From positions 1,369,789 through 1,433,788 of the forward strand of contig CH002732.1 in the NCBI GenBank assembly GCA_000149265.1: a stretch of DNA of 64,000 nucleotides, written 5' to 3'. The translations under genes were made by a program, and so were the position numbers. Of this stretch, positions 23,352-33,650 are shown piece by piece (position 1 is the first letter of the stretch; every line of letters begins with the position of its first letter). The notes under the pieces are model-generated. The model saw only the letters and a list, made by a program, of their open reading frames with translations. It had not been told where the DNA came from and did no database searches. The DNA is from Ciona savignyi. Its lineage: Eukaryota > Chordata > Ascidiacea > Phlebobranchia > Cionidae.

Positions 23352-24170
23352 TTAAGTGGTCAAATCTAAAAGTTTTTTGGTCGCATATTTGGGATCGTTA
23401 ACAAAATTTCGAACATTCAAAACCACCCCTGGGATCAATGCTTTTACATATTTGCGAAACGTATTGGCGGACGCGTGTTCTCGAAAAGATTCCACAGGAT
23501 AAACTTCGGCGTCCCCAAGAACACAAAACGTAATGTAGTTGCAAGTCATGACAGTGTCTACCAACTCCTTGCGGCGTAGCTGGATCGTATTTGAATTTGG
23601 TGGTTTGTTGATAAGAGCGTTTTTCCAATATAATGGCAGTGCTTCCATAAGCAATGTGTATAGAAGAGAGATAAAAACCCAAGACATCGTCATTTCGGGT
23701 TTCAATGATCTGTCCAGCTTCAGTATTGGCCTATAGATGGCCAAAAAGAACTCGGAACGGAAGAGATTCAAATAGCCTTGCTTCTTTGCGATCGAGGGAG
23801 TCTGACTCAAAAAGAAATTATACAAGCTTAGTTTGAGAACGTGGACAGTGCTGTAATGTTGAAAGTGCTTTCGGATTCCGATTATTGAGGTTGGTTTCTC
23901 ACACTGCTGGTTCAATTTCAAGAAATGTTTTCTAACTTGTAAATAACACTCGAACTCATTAATTCCACTCCAAGTTGTTCCTTCTGAGTTCCGCTTTTTT
24001 TCATTGTGACCTTTTATGTCCGATTGTCCTGATCTTACGTCACATCCTTCTGAGTACCGCCTTTTGCCATTGTATTTATCTCCAAAAACTTCAAGTCGAA
24101 TAAGATTAGTGAATTGGCTGTCACTAATAGTCTGCTTGTCAAAAATATGTCTGATACGTTTCATGTTCAA
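23352..24170 (-). CDS. Intronless hypothetical protein, 272 residues
   Basis: I do not recognise this protein. It is an uninterrupted ATG-to-stop ORF in about 36-40% GC DNA, where 270 open codons are unlikely by chance, and AATAAA follows closely. Methionines at residues 1 and 3 are both possible starts. The N-terminal third is basic and polar, with two related segments (KRRYSEGCD and KKRNSEGTT). A hydrophobic stretch around residues 160-180 (MSWVFISLLYTLLMEALPL) might be a membrane segment or a buried helix. No signal peptide is clear. The C-terminal part (VDTVMTCNYITFCVLG, then an Arg/Lys-containing helix-like tail) brings no known family to mind. It could be a lineage-restricted gene or the remnant of a mobile-element gene. 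Confidence 0.5.
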   Translation of the reverse strand: MNMKRIRHIFDKQTISDSQFTNLIRLEVFGDKYNGKRRYSEGCDVRSGQSDIKGHNEKKRNSEGTTWSGINEFECYLQVRKHFLKLNQQCEKPTSIIGIRKHFQHYSTVHVLKLSLYNFFLSQTPSIAKKQGYLNLFRSEFFLAIYRPILKLDRSLKPEMTMSWVFISLLYTLLMEALPLYWKNALINKPPNSNTIQLRRKELVDTVMTCNYITFCVLGDAEVYPVESFREHASANTFRKYVKALIPGVVLNVRNFVNDPKYATKKLLDLTT

Positions 24171-24346
24171 TTTGGTTTAACGATAACTTCAAAAAAATAT
24201 TTAACAGGGATCTGAATCTTGTAGCATCCGACGTACAGTAGCAAGTTATCTCGGGATGAACAAAATATGTTCGTATCTTTTGCGATTTACTTTTACTATT
24301 GATTTAGCGACTGGCAGGTGTATGTGAAGTCGAGAAAACAAAAGGT

Positions 24347-24422
24347 GCGTTTATGTCTGATACACACCCTTGTTTTTCCATTTACACAGATAAACATGAA
24401 TATCCCATTCCATTCTATATCC
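24347..24422 (+). mobile_element. SINE 3'-end fragment
   Basis: It retains CTTGTTTTTCCATTTACA, GATAAACATGAATATCCC and a degenerate ATCC tail. Confidence 0.65.
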
Positions 24423-24929
24423 TGTTTGGATTTTTTGGATGTTTACTGAGTTTTTATGATTTCTTGGTTCGTTGATTGCCTGATTTACCGTACTTTTTGG
24501 TTGGTTGTATCTTGTTTTAAGTAGCTTTTTGCTGTCGAATTATTTTACAATGCGTCGGAATATTACTACATATGTTTTGCTTGTGAACCTGTGTACTTTA
24601 GTAAGTCCAATACTCCAACCTAGTTTTAATGGTAAAAAATAGAAGCGTGAATATTAATAATAGAAAGAAATGAATCAAAGAGAAATTCAAGTCTGTGTAG
24701 CTGGTGCCGCCTCAGTATTATAGAAGACTTAAATTTAAATGTTCAATATCAATTTCCCTAGTATGTTTTGATTATTTGCTCTTATTTTGAACATGCATAC
24801 TTATTGGGGGGTGAAAAAAATAGGATTAGTCGTTTAAATGTAGCCTGCATAATGGAGGTATCTCTGGGGTTGTCAACACGGGAGAATTGTCACCGGCATT
24901 CTTCAAATGTCCTCACGAATACATGTGAA

Positions 24930-25170
24930 AGGGGCTATCACACGGATGATTAACAAATTACCCCGCGGCACCGGTAGGTTACCAGAGCTAAGTCAGCGTG
25001 TTTTACGTTTGAGACACCTCTTTGATTTATTAAAACCTATTATGTCACTGGGTGCTTACGATGTCCGTTCAGTGGCCTTACCAACAAAAAATCGTCTGTT
25101 CAGCGGCTGGTTTCGATTTCCCAACCTTTTGACTACTTTCAGACTGCCGACACGCTTGCCCAAGCGGTTG
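24930..25170 (-). mobile_element. Strongly diverged SINE
   Basis: Reverse-oriented. GTTACCAGAGCTA, CAGCGTGTTTTACGT, GATGTCCGTTCAGTGGCCTT and AACCTTTTGA occur in the family order but with many changes. Confidence 0.6.
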
Positions 25171-25943
25171 TGTTTAGCACCAAATAAAGGCATGTGCAAC
25201 CAAAGAAAATTTTATAAGAGGATTTATTTTGCATACAAAGGCCATCATTTGCAGTGTCTTAATTTAATGAGCTCAATACTTGTATGCAAAAGATGTGTTT
25301 TTTTCAACAATAGATGTTTGACTAAAAAATTTTGTTAAGATGTCGCAGTAAGCGGATGTTTGAAAATCAATGTGTGATCAATAAATCGCTTTTCTCACTA
25401 TAGTTTATGAAGATCAAACATAATCTCTAAAAATAGTTGAACTTTAGTAAAGCCAAAAACATGATTAAAAATGAGCTAAAATTCTCAAATTAATATAGTT
25501 CTTGCTTCTTGTCACAAGTAAAATTTGCATTTGTGTTTTATTTCAACGAAAATTTGGATGCAACGAAAATCATAAAAAAGAAGAAATTAGTGCGTAGCAA
25601 TGCTGTAGGTGTACCGTTTTCTACTCCGATATAAAATAAGAACAAAAAATCGGTCTGAATTAAAGGAGGTGAAAACTAACAGTCAATCAACTGTAGCTTC
25701 CTTATCTTGATGGTAAAATAGCATGGAATCTGCCAATAACTGGTAAAAATGGGGTATACTTGCTAAGTTATCCTACAATAGGACAACTGGTATTAGTTGA
25801 AAAAGCCACGGAAGAAATACACAACTATCATTTACGGCTAAGGCGCAAACTTTATAATAGAAACTATGAAAATGAGAATGCCAACCCGCGACACCTTTAA
25901 TATATGAAGTGTAAACTGTTACAGCGTCGGGTATAATGTAAAA

Positions 25944-25951
25944 TATAAAAG
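25944..25951 (+). promoter_or_regulatory. TATA box (TATAAAAG)
   Basis: A perfect TATA match 51 bp upstream of an ATG at 25995. A start about 30 bp downstream would leave a 5' untranslated region of about 20 nt. Confidence 0.45.
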
Positions 25952-25994
25952 AACGATTTTCGGGTCACCAAGTCAGTGATAAGCTTAAAAAACG

Positions 25995-26099
25995 ATGCAG
26001 CGAGGTCTCTTTCGCAAGGCAGCAATGTCGGAAGACTTCTTTGAGCGCTTCGTGGACGACCAGGCTAGCACATTTGCGTCATCGTGCGGTAGACGGTGA
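25995..26099 (+). CDS. Candidate short ORF or first exon behind a TATA box (34 residues unspliced)
   Basis: The ORF reads MQRGLFRKAAMSEDFF..ASSCGRR and stops at TGA (26097-26099). CG|GTGAGG at 26094-26101 is a good splice donor, so 25995-26095 may instead be a first exon ending in phase 2. Local GC is higher than in the flanks. I do not recognise the protein and could not identify the next exon with confidence. Confidence 0.3.
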   Translation: MQRGLFRKAAMSEDFFERFVDDQASTFASSCGRR

Positions 26100-27201
26100 G
26101 GTAGTCTGAAGTTCGCGTGGTGGAAGCAAAGAGGAACCAAGGAACCTGAAAAAATCGTAATTATAAGCGATTACAATACTTACACGATCTAAAACAATTT
26201 ATCAAGGATTTTTAAATTTATTTAAGAAGAAAAAGAAACGATCACAATAACGACCGAAAAATATGGTTGACAGATATAAACGAAAATATCAATATACAAC
26301 ACACATATTTGATAATAAACTAACTCTCCGATACGCATTGGATATAGTGACCGTCATTTATTTAATTATAACATAAACAATTCAATTGAACAGGCATTGA
26401 ATAGATGGCAGTAAAACAGAGCCTGCCGCAAACGCAATAAAATACCTGGCTCGCTTTTGACCGTATTTGGAGCGAACGAGCGACGCCAGTACAGCACTGG
26501 CGAGTAACCTAATATCCGCTCCCGTCTGTATCCCTTTGCTGTCAGTCCATGAGCTGACTTTCACACGAGGGTTCGTTCCTCGGAAAGTTTTACTTTGCAC
26601 AAATAACCCGAAACGAATCTCGGAAGGAATTTGGAGGTTTCCGCGCGAGCACACACTTGCAACGCGCGAGCCACGCTAATCCGATGTGTCGGTTTGATAA
26701 ATACTAAAACCAGTCGGTATGTCACGAATGCATGTGCTGTTTAAATACAATAGCCCGACAACTCTCTTCGGTTCGAATGTTTTTGAACGACGCTTAATCT
26801 CGAACGAGATAAATATTTTGAACAGGTCGCGGCGACAATGAAAGCAAAATGTCAGTAAACGAGATGATTATCGAATTGGAAGGTACCCAAAAATGAACAG
26901 CACGCGTTAAAATCGTTGTAAAAACAAAAGCCATCAGTTAAACATTCTTTTAATACCAAAGAATTCAATACTCTCATGCTAATATTTCAACGACTAGATT
27001 GCAACGTAATTTACAATAAAAGCAGATTCGATTACGAGAAATTTCTTCGGATCGTATTACGCAGTCCAGATAACAAGATTGTGGTTTATGAAATCTATGG
27101 AAAAAATACCTAAACCTTAGCACCAATTAAAATAAATAGCATGCTAATATTTCAACTAATATAATAATCTTTGCTGTATTTAACATGCATATAATCACAA
27201 G
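26100..27201. other. Unassigned stretch with a GC-richer block at 26440-26690
   Basis: The block at 26440-26690 is richer in CG dinucleotides than its surroundings. It holds overlapping frames on both strands (26382-26654 on -, 26467-26676 on +), neither with a recognisable motif. It may be promoter-like or an untranslated exon. Confidence 0.3.
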
Positions 27202-27411
27202 GTATGTTTGCTTGGAGGAAACGGCATTCGCGAAGTAAGTGAAGAACCTCGTGTATACGTTGATGCGGGTGACAGACTAGGTTCAGTGGAACGCAAAATA
27301 ATTGAAATTCCGGACAAGATTGGACTTGCCAGTGCAGCAACGACAAACAAAGAATTGGAACAAAAGACAGCAAGCGGCGGTCAATTGCCGTGCCGCACTT
27401 ACTCATATTTG
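27202..27411 (+). pseudogene. Coding-like block interrupted by a SINE
   Basis: On the + strand, frame GTA TGT TTG, about 70 codons are open with a normal soluble-protein composition (SEEPRVYVDAGDRLGSVER, then KIIEIPDKIGLASAATTNK). The block is preceded by a possible acceptor, AATCACAAG. The frame then enters a reverse-oriented SINE at 27412. It could be an exon of the candidate gene starting at 25995, an isolated fossil exon, or chance. No family recognised. Confidence 0.3.
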
Positions 27412-27547
27412 GATAGGATAGAACAATTATGTTTATCCCCGTGTAAAGTGCCTTGCCAAAGGACACAACCGACTAGCTAGCGACCAGTTTCGCACCTGCA
27501 ACCTTTCAATTAGGCGACGCACTTAACCGTCAGACTAACCGGCCAGA
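27412..27547 (-). mobile_element. SINE with a large internal deletion
   Basis: The tail part (GGATAGGATAGAACAATTATG, TTTATCCCCGTG) is joined directly to TAAAGTGCCTTGCC and the head. About 150 bp of the central body is missing. Confidence 0.85.
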
Positions 27548-27599
27548 TTTGCCTCAGTAGACCAACAAAAGCGGAACTTACTTAGTGGTGAAGGGACGA

Positions 27600-30500
27600 T
27601 CATACATCCGACTCTTTCGGAACTCCAATTCCAATGGGAACGTTGGTGTATGTGTGCATCCTCGGTGGTATAGGCGGTGGCGACGATAAGTATGGTTGGG
27701 TTCGTATTTGTGGGGACGAGGGAAGGCAATAACCCTGGTTTGAGTCGAGATGGTGGAGTGGTCCATACGCTCTTTGAGCTCGAGGTGTAGTGGGTGATAT
27801 CACCTTCGGAACATGGGGTGATGCTGGGGGCTCACGGTGGGGAAGAGAAACTGGGATTTTGGGTGAACGAGGGGAAGGGTTGGATGATACAGAGGACTTT
27901 TTGCAAGCCATCAACCAGCGCATGACCCGCGCGTTTTTCTCAATAATGCTGACTGATGGTACGTGCGCCAACCCAGCAGTCATGGGGTCCACTTCCATGG
28001 GTGAGGCTTCGTCAGGGCTGTCCCTCACATACGCAGAAGCACCTAGGAACATTGTAGGTTTACAAAAACACAGTTTTAAAAATAGGTTGCGATTGGTTAC
28101 ACTTACCAGCAAATGAGAAGTCTGATTCACTGCTGACTGGGGCAGTTGTGAACAGGGTATCATTTGCAATAGGGAGTGGTGAGGCAATCAACTCTTGCAT
28201 ACCCATTGTAGAAAAAAATCGGTCCAGTTCAGACTGGAACAAACTAACATCGGATTTCGACCTAGAAGGAAAAGCTTGTAATATCAAAGATGTTGTATGA
28301 TGGCTTCAATTTTCTACCTTGCTCTATTTCGCTTTAGTGATGAATTCCTAGATGATCCAGGAGTTCGCTTTAGAGAAGAGTAGGGGGTGGAAGAAGAGGA
28401 CCTTGAGCTTTGAGGAGGTGTCATTCTGGCGGCCTGAATTTTTACAAAGTTACATACATTGATACGTACAGGTTAGGTTACATATTGACATTGGATAAAA
28501 TCGGTAAACTAGACATAAATACTTTTAGCTTTGAGGAGGTATCATTCTGGCGGCCTGAATTTTTGACAAGTTACATACATTGATACGTATGTTAGGTTAT
28601 TACATTTTGACATCCAGTGCTGCATTTACAAAAATGTTTCACACTGCCTGTGCAGCAAGAAACACAAAACGAACCTGTTTATGAGGTGATAAAGTGGGAG
28701 AAACAGGGGCATTGGTGTGGCGCTTTGAGTTCCCTCGCGAATAAGGAGCAGGTTGCATGGAGTATGGGTAAGTCGGTTTCATTGGCGAGGAATAGGGCAT
28801 CATCGTACGCTTTGATCGCCTCGGTTTTAAATCAGATGCGGTAAGAGCTGAATTACGACACATTTGGTTAATATCATTAAAAACCATGTTGTGATCTGTT
28901 AGCTGTTACACAAGCAAGTGTATAAATTGCTAACTTGTTTTTTTAAGAATTTTGTAATTGATTTGAGGGTTCCCAGGCAGCTATCATAACAGTTGTATGT
29001 TTGTAGCCTTATGCAAGGCACTTAACAGATATGGTCGGTGGATTAATGCATTGTTTTGTAATAATACCGAAAAAATGTCTTATTTGTATACATCAAACAG
29101 TCATAGCTTTGATAGCTCGCTGGTGGGCATAAGATAATCTGATGATTGCCTGTGTGATCGCACCCCCTACATTTTACCATTCGTTACGATAAAATATAAA
29201 TATCCTATTATCAGTAAAACAGTAAGTAACTGAAGTAAACTAACCAGTTAATGGCTTGTTTATATCCCCTGATGTTGAACTCGAAGTGTTCTGAGATTTC
29301 ATGGTATTCAGTGCTTCTTCTCGGTTGCTTCTGCTGAGTGAGCTGCTTCTATGACATTTACGGACAAGTGTGAATAGGATAGGAGAAAATTATAACACTA
29401 TTTCATTAAAAAGGACATGAGTAATACTGTGTCATTACATGGAAACACTGGGCTCACCTCATTGAGTATTCTGGAGCAACTTCGCGTCTTGATCTTGGAG
29501 CGAGCATCGGGGAATTAGGAATTCCTCCCTGCACATCCGCAGTGGGAGCCAGATCAATGCGGTTGAGTGGCTGAGACGTGTTTTGATTGTCGTAACGGTG
29601 GGACCAGCGCCGTGTATCGTGGTGCTTCTCCCCACTACTGCTCGTTCCGGTGTTGCTGTCGCTACGGTAACCCGATCTTCGTCTTCTTAATGAATCCGGG
29701 GAGGATCCGGAAGAGAACTGACGTCGTAATGGCGCTTGGAAAAACTTGTTGTCCGACCCAATGTCCACATCATTTGCTCCACAGTTATCAATGTCGTGTT
29801 CGGCGACTGGTGTTTTTGATCTAGAACTTTCCGGTGTTTTTGATCTGGCACCAACTTCGGTGAAATCTTGGGACGCTGAAAAACGTATTGAAGTATCCTC
29901 ATCTCCAACTATTGCTCCGTCCTGCCCAACAAGAGTTTTACAATCCATGCTCGCGTCAGGAGACATGCTGTTATAAGCAGTATCCATATCATCATCGCAT
30001 TCCAATGGCGTAAATATCTCTTCCAATGCTTCGGCGATGCTTTTCCTTACACCTGGTCGATTTTGCAGAGAATCTATAACAAAATTGTTGACAATTAAAA
30101 TTGCATACAGACATACTGGTTCCAAAAGCAGTGGAATCGTGAATAACACTTGCCTTCATGCAGGGAAGATCTGTGACTTGGCTTTTTTAGTTCAGTGGCA
30201 GCTGGAAGACGACTCCAAGACTTACGTTGACGCGGCACAGCGTTTAAAGGTGATGTGATGTTGCAGGAATCATGAGTCAGTGAGGACGGGTCATATTCAA
30301 TTGTCTTCCCCTGCAATCAGTGGAAAAATTTAAGTGTGTGAAACAGAATTGACATCAGTATTATTATACCAGTTATATACAAAGTGCAAGTTAACGTATA
30401 TATATCTTTAGTATTGAACCAAGTGAATTCTTATACACACACATATATAACAGTTATTTACATTGCAGACTAAACTGTTTACCAGGGACAATTGTAGACT

Positions 30501-32214
30501 CTTGTCCATTGTATGAGCCAAATCCCAAGATCTTCTCTTTAATCTTTGCGATGAAATCCGTTTGATGTTGGTCGTACATCTTTTCATTTCCAATATATCA
30601 TTTTCTATGTGAAAAAATACAATGCTTTGCTTATAAGTTTAAACAAAATAATCACAGATTTGCTATGACGTAATACCACACTAAAATAATTTAAATTAAA
30701 TTTAAAAAATGGTCTAACCTTTTGCAAGTTTTTCGTCTCTTTCTGGGACACTAAGCCGCCTTGAAGCATTGGTTAAATGGTGATTGGAGTGTCTTTCAGG
30801 GCTAATTTCAACTGATTTGGAAATTGTATTATTATACATGGCTGTGTTGTTTTCTATTACAGAAAGCGGCCTTCCTTTATGAGAGGTCTTTCCTGCAAGG
30901 GTGTTGCTTGTAGATTCAGAGATATATCCAAGTGTCTGCTTTGGGACAACTGTAAACGTTTTTGAATTTTTTCTTCCAGTGGCGGGTGAACCATTCATGA
31001 CTTTAAGGTCATTATTTGGTCGAATTAGAGCATTAGCAAATTTTCTTCCTCCATTGTCTGCGCCAACCTTTTTTAAGTTTTGTCGAACATGTTTCAGTTG
31101 CGTTCTCGGGCTCATTGTTGGGCTATCGGATAAAATGTCATCTTTGGAATGATTCTCACATACTTTATCGCTCTTGGTATGTCTTACATCTCTATTGCGA
31201 TGAACATTTGCACCAACACTGGCTGAACGAAATTTGCTGTTTCTGGTTTGAGTGCTCGATCTAGATTGGCGTCCTTTTGCCATATCAGTATCATTGCTAA
31301 CACCAGCAGTTATCGTCGATTTTACAGCCCTGATACTCTCCTTCGCCCTGTTTAAATAGCTTGATAGAGTTTTTCCAGTTCTACCCTCTTTTGGAGAAGA
31401 GCCTTGCTGAGGTTTTGAGGCTGGTGTGCATGCAACCATGTGGTTTTCATCTTCAGGAACCCCGTGTCTCGATCTACTAACAGCTGTTGCACCATGTTTT
31501 GGAACATAAATATTCCGTTGTTCAGAAGCAGATCTGTTTCGTTGTTTCTGATTTATGTTTTTTGATGAAATAGCAGCATCAGTATTTGATCTATTCAACC
31601 GTGTGTGTGCATTTAGGGAAGGTGAGGGTGGAGTGTTATTCTGAAACCTCTTTATCCTTTCATTAAATGAGCACTCTTGTTTACTTGGTTTCGAGCAGGT
31701 TTGAGGTACATGATCCAAAAGTATGTCATTGGCAGTATTGTCGCTTGCATCATCACAATCCATGATAATAGGGGAACCAGTAGACGAGGTTCCCATCGAA
31801 TGTGTACCAGTACTATCATTGTGGGGCGATGGACTGGTGTATATTTCTGCACAAAAGTGTTTTAGTGGTGCTGTTTATTATATTTATCTTGTGACTAGTT
31901 GTAAAGTTGTTACCTGTTGTTATCCTCCTTTGCCTTGCCTTCGCACTTTTGACATATTTGAATTTATCCGCCTCCAATCTTTCAGCAGCCGTTTTCCGTC
32001 CAGTTGAATCTGCAATTCAATCCCAAACAAGACATATTTTAATCATCTATGTAAACTACTATTAAAGTTAAGTTTAACTTATATAGCTTCTAATAAGTAG
32101 ACAACATGACTTACTTTGTGAGTTAATACTTGTAGATCGGTAGTAGTCTGCGCCTTTGTTTAAAATTCTTAATGGTGCCTTCCCAGAATTAGGATTATTA
32201 TCCATAGGTGCCAT
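27600..32214 (-). CDS. FAM110-family protein, 1069 residues
   Basis: FAM110 proteins of vertebrates associate with centrosomes, spindle poles and microtubules; the function here is inferred from family. Exons in transcript order: 32214-32115, 32009-31914, 31846-30719, 30604-30483, 30310-30154, 30073-29458, 29348-29245, 28847-28675, 28433-28318, 28261-28107, 28042-27600. The sum is 3210 nt and closes in frame. Seen: the N-terminal FAM110 motif TAAERLEADKFKYVKS (residues 40-55); a C-terminal block with RSKSDVSLF..ELDRFFSTMG (from about 871) and VSIIEKNARVMRWL (953-966), which correspond to the conserved FAM110 C-terminus. The roughly 800 residues between are low-complexity, Ser/Asn/Arg-rich, with tandem RSKTP. 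Vertebrate members have about 300 residues, so the centre is greatly expanded. Intron 30153-30074 starts with GC instead of GT. The paralogue cannot be assigned. Confidence 0.88.
28406..28613. repeat. Tandem duplication (about 87 bp, 121-bp offset) that copies a splice acceptor
   Basis: AGCTTTGAGGAGGT..TTCTGGCGGCCTGAATTTTT..GATACGTA occurs at 28406-28492 and 28527-28613. The first copy holds the acceptor used for FAM110 exon 28433-28318. The second holds the same acceptor motif at 28554, followed in that frame by a TAA. Confidence 0.85.
29005..29212 (+). mobile_element. Diverged SINE
   Basis: GCAAGGCACTTAACAGATAT, then GATTGCCTGTGTGATCGC and AAATATAAATATCCTA keep the family order, with heavy divergence. 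It lies in the FAM110 intron between exons 29348-29245 and 28847-28675. Confidence 0.7.
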
Positions 32215-33512
32215 TACACTGATTAATCCCAAACAAATGTACATTAAAACACAAAATAACAGTTACATATAAAAAATCGTTTTTCAGTCATCTGTTAAAA
32301 AGAGGAAATATAAAAATAATTTTATTATAAAAATAAGACATTTTAATATTGGCCTACATAATAAGACTGGAATTGCTCTAAAGGTACTGTATTGGTTAGG
32401 TAAAAACTGTGTTTAATCAATGATTGTAAAACCGTTTTTATGATCATTGGTTTAATCAAGCAGATGGCAAGTTTTAGGTCAATATTAGGGGAAAACCCAT
32501 ATTTGGAATGAACTCAAACTAGAACGGATGGCGCCAGAGTAATAAGGTCACAATCGCTGTACGTAAGTTCTAACGTGTGCCACAAAACGGTTATAACAAT
32601 GCCTGCTTGCCAACTGCTACTGCTACAGCACTCAAGCGAGCGCCACTTGAACGTAAATAGTTATAAAAAATCGAAAAGAATATCTTGTGAGACAATAATT
32701 GCACCACGCATCGCAAACGTTTAAAGCTTTCGCACGAGAGTAGATTACTGCTAGCAGGTCGTGCATGTCAGCAACTAAACTCCATGTGGTGCCTTTCTTG
32801 CTCTGCAGCTTTACATGTATTCCCTACCTCTAAAATTAAACTAGCAATTTACAACCTTTTAACAGTCTGGAATATCATTTCTCAATGAGACATAACTGTA
32901 AATCTGCCACCGCCATTAGAATAAGTTTATTAACTTAAAATGAAATACCCGTTTCTCCTTTCAAATAGATATAAAAACTAAACGGTAAAATGTCCCTACG
33001 GGCTTACACATTTACAATAACTTGACCTCCGTAAAGTGAGTAATTCTTTGTTGTCTGTAAGGTTTCTCTATTGACCTAAAATAGATGAATCATGGAGCCT
33101 ACACTGTCAATACGTAATCGATTAGGATGGATTCCATTAGTTCGAACCGATATACCAGTATCCCTTTATTTTAATCTCGTAGTCAAACGCCTACTACGCA
33201 TATATATCTGTTTTTGTTTAATAATCAAATTTTAAATTGTGATCAAAATGATATCACAGTTGCAAACTAAACTGCCTTACACCTTATATTTGGGTATCTG
33301 GTGGTGGCTGCTGACCATCAAAGCTGGACAGACCAAATGTCAGCTAGATCTTTGCATCTGATATCAGTTTCTTAAACTCAAGCTGTATATCTGATAGGTT
33401 TCACTTTCCCACAATATTGTTTCTGAAGAATAGATAGGAACACGAAGAAAGCACTCCTAAATTCTTTCTACGCCAATGACAACAAGACGATTGCGCGATT
33501 GTATTAACTCAC

Positions 33513-33650
33513 CATCGAACTAAATAACCAAACAATGGGAGGCTGCGGCGGCACGCCGTATCCAACTATTTACACGAGCAATCTAATTGTGGCAAGCGTC
33601 GAGTTGTGGTTAAACTTTAGCCTGAGCTGAAGGCAGCGCAACTAAATGAA
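33513..33650 (-). other. Candidate 5' untranslated exon of the FAM110 gene
   Basis: On the - strand a GC-richer block ends in the strong donor TTCGATG|GTGAGTT (donor at 33512-33511). Possible acceptors upstream of the FAM110 ATG are CTTTTTAACAG near 32290 and GGGATTAATCAG near 32219. The upstream limit is a guess. Confidence 0.25.

Larger units (their letters stand above)
24171..25940. other. Intergenic region with decayed SINE pieces
   Basis: No supported gene. SINE fragments are at 24347-24422 and about 24930-25170. The open frame at 24907-25335 runs through the latter. Confidence 0.5.

Noticed and set aside
24907-25338. 143-codon + strand frame
   Set aside because: It overlaps a decayed reverse-oriented SINE and shows no protein-like conservation or motif.
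30483-30604. Alternative frame of the FAM110 exon with protein-like text (KEKILGFGSYNGQEST)
   Set aside because: That frame has a TGA just after the acceptor and does not match the phase of the flanking exons. The chosen frame keeps the whole 11-exon model open.
33533-33628. Short + strand ORF starting MGGCGGTPYP
   Set aside because: Only 31 codons, with no promoter or conservation evidence. The Met-Gly-Gly start alone is not enough to claim a myristoylated peptide.
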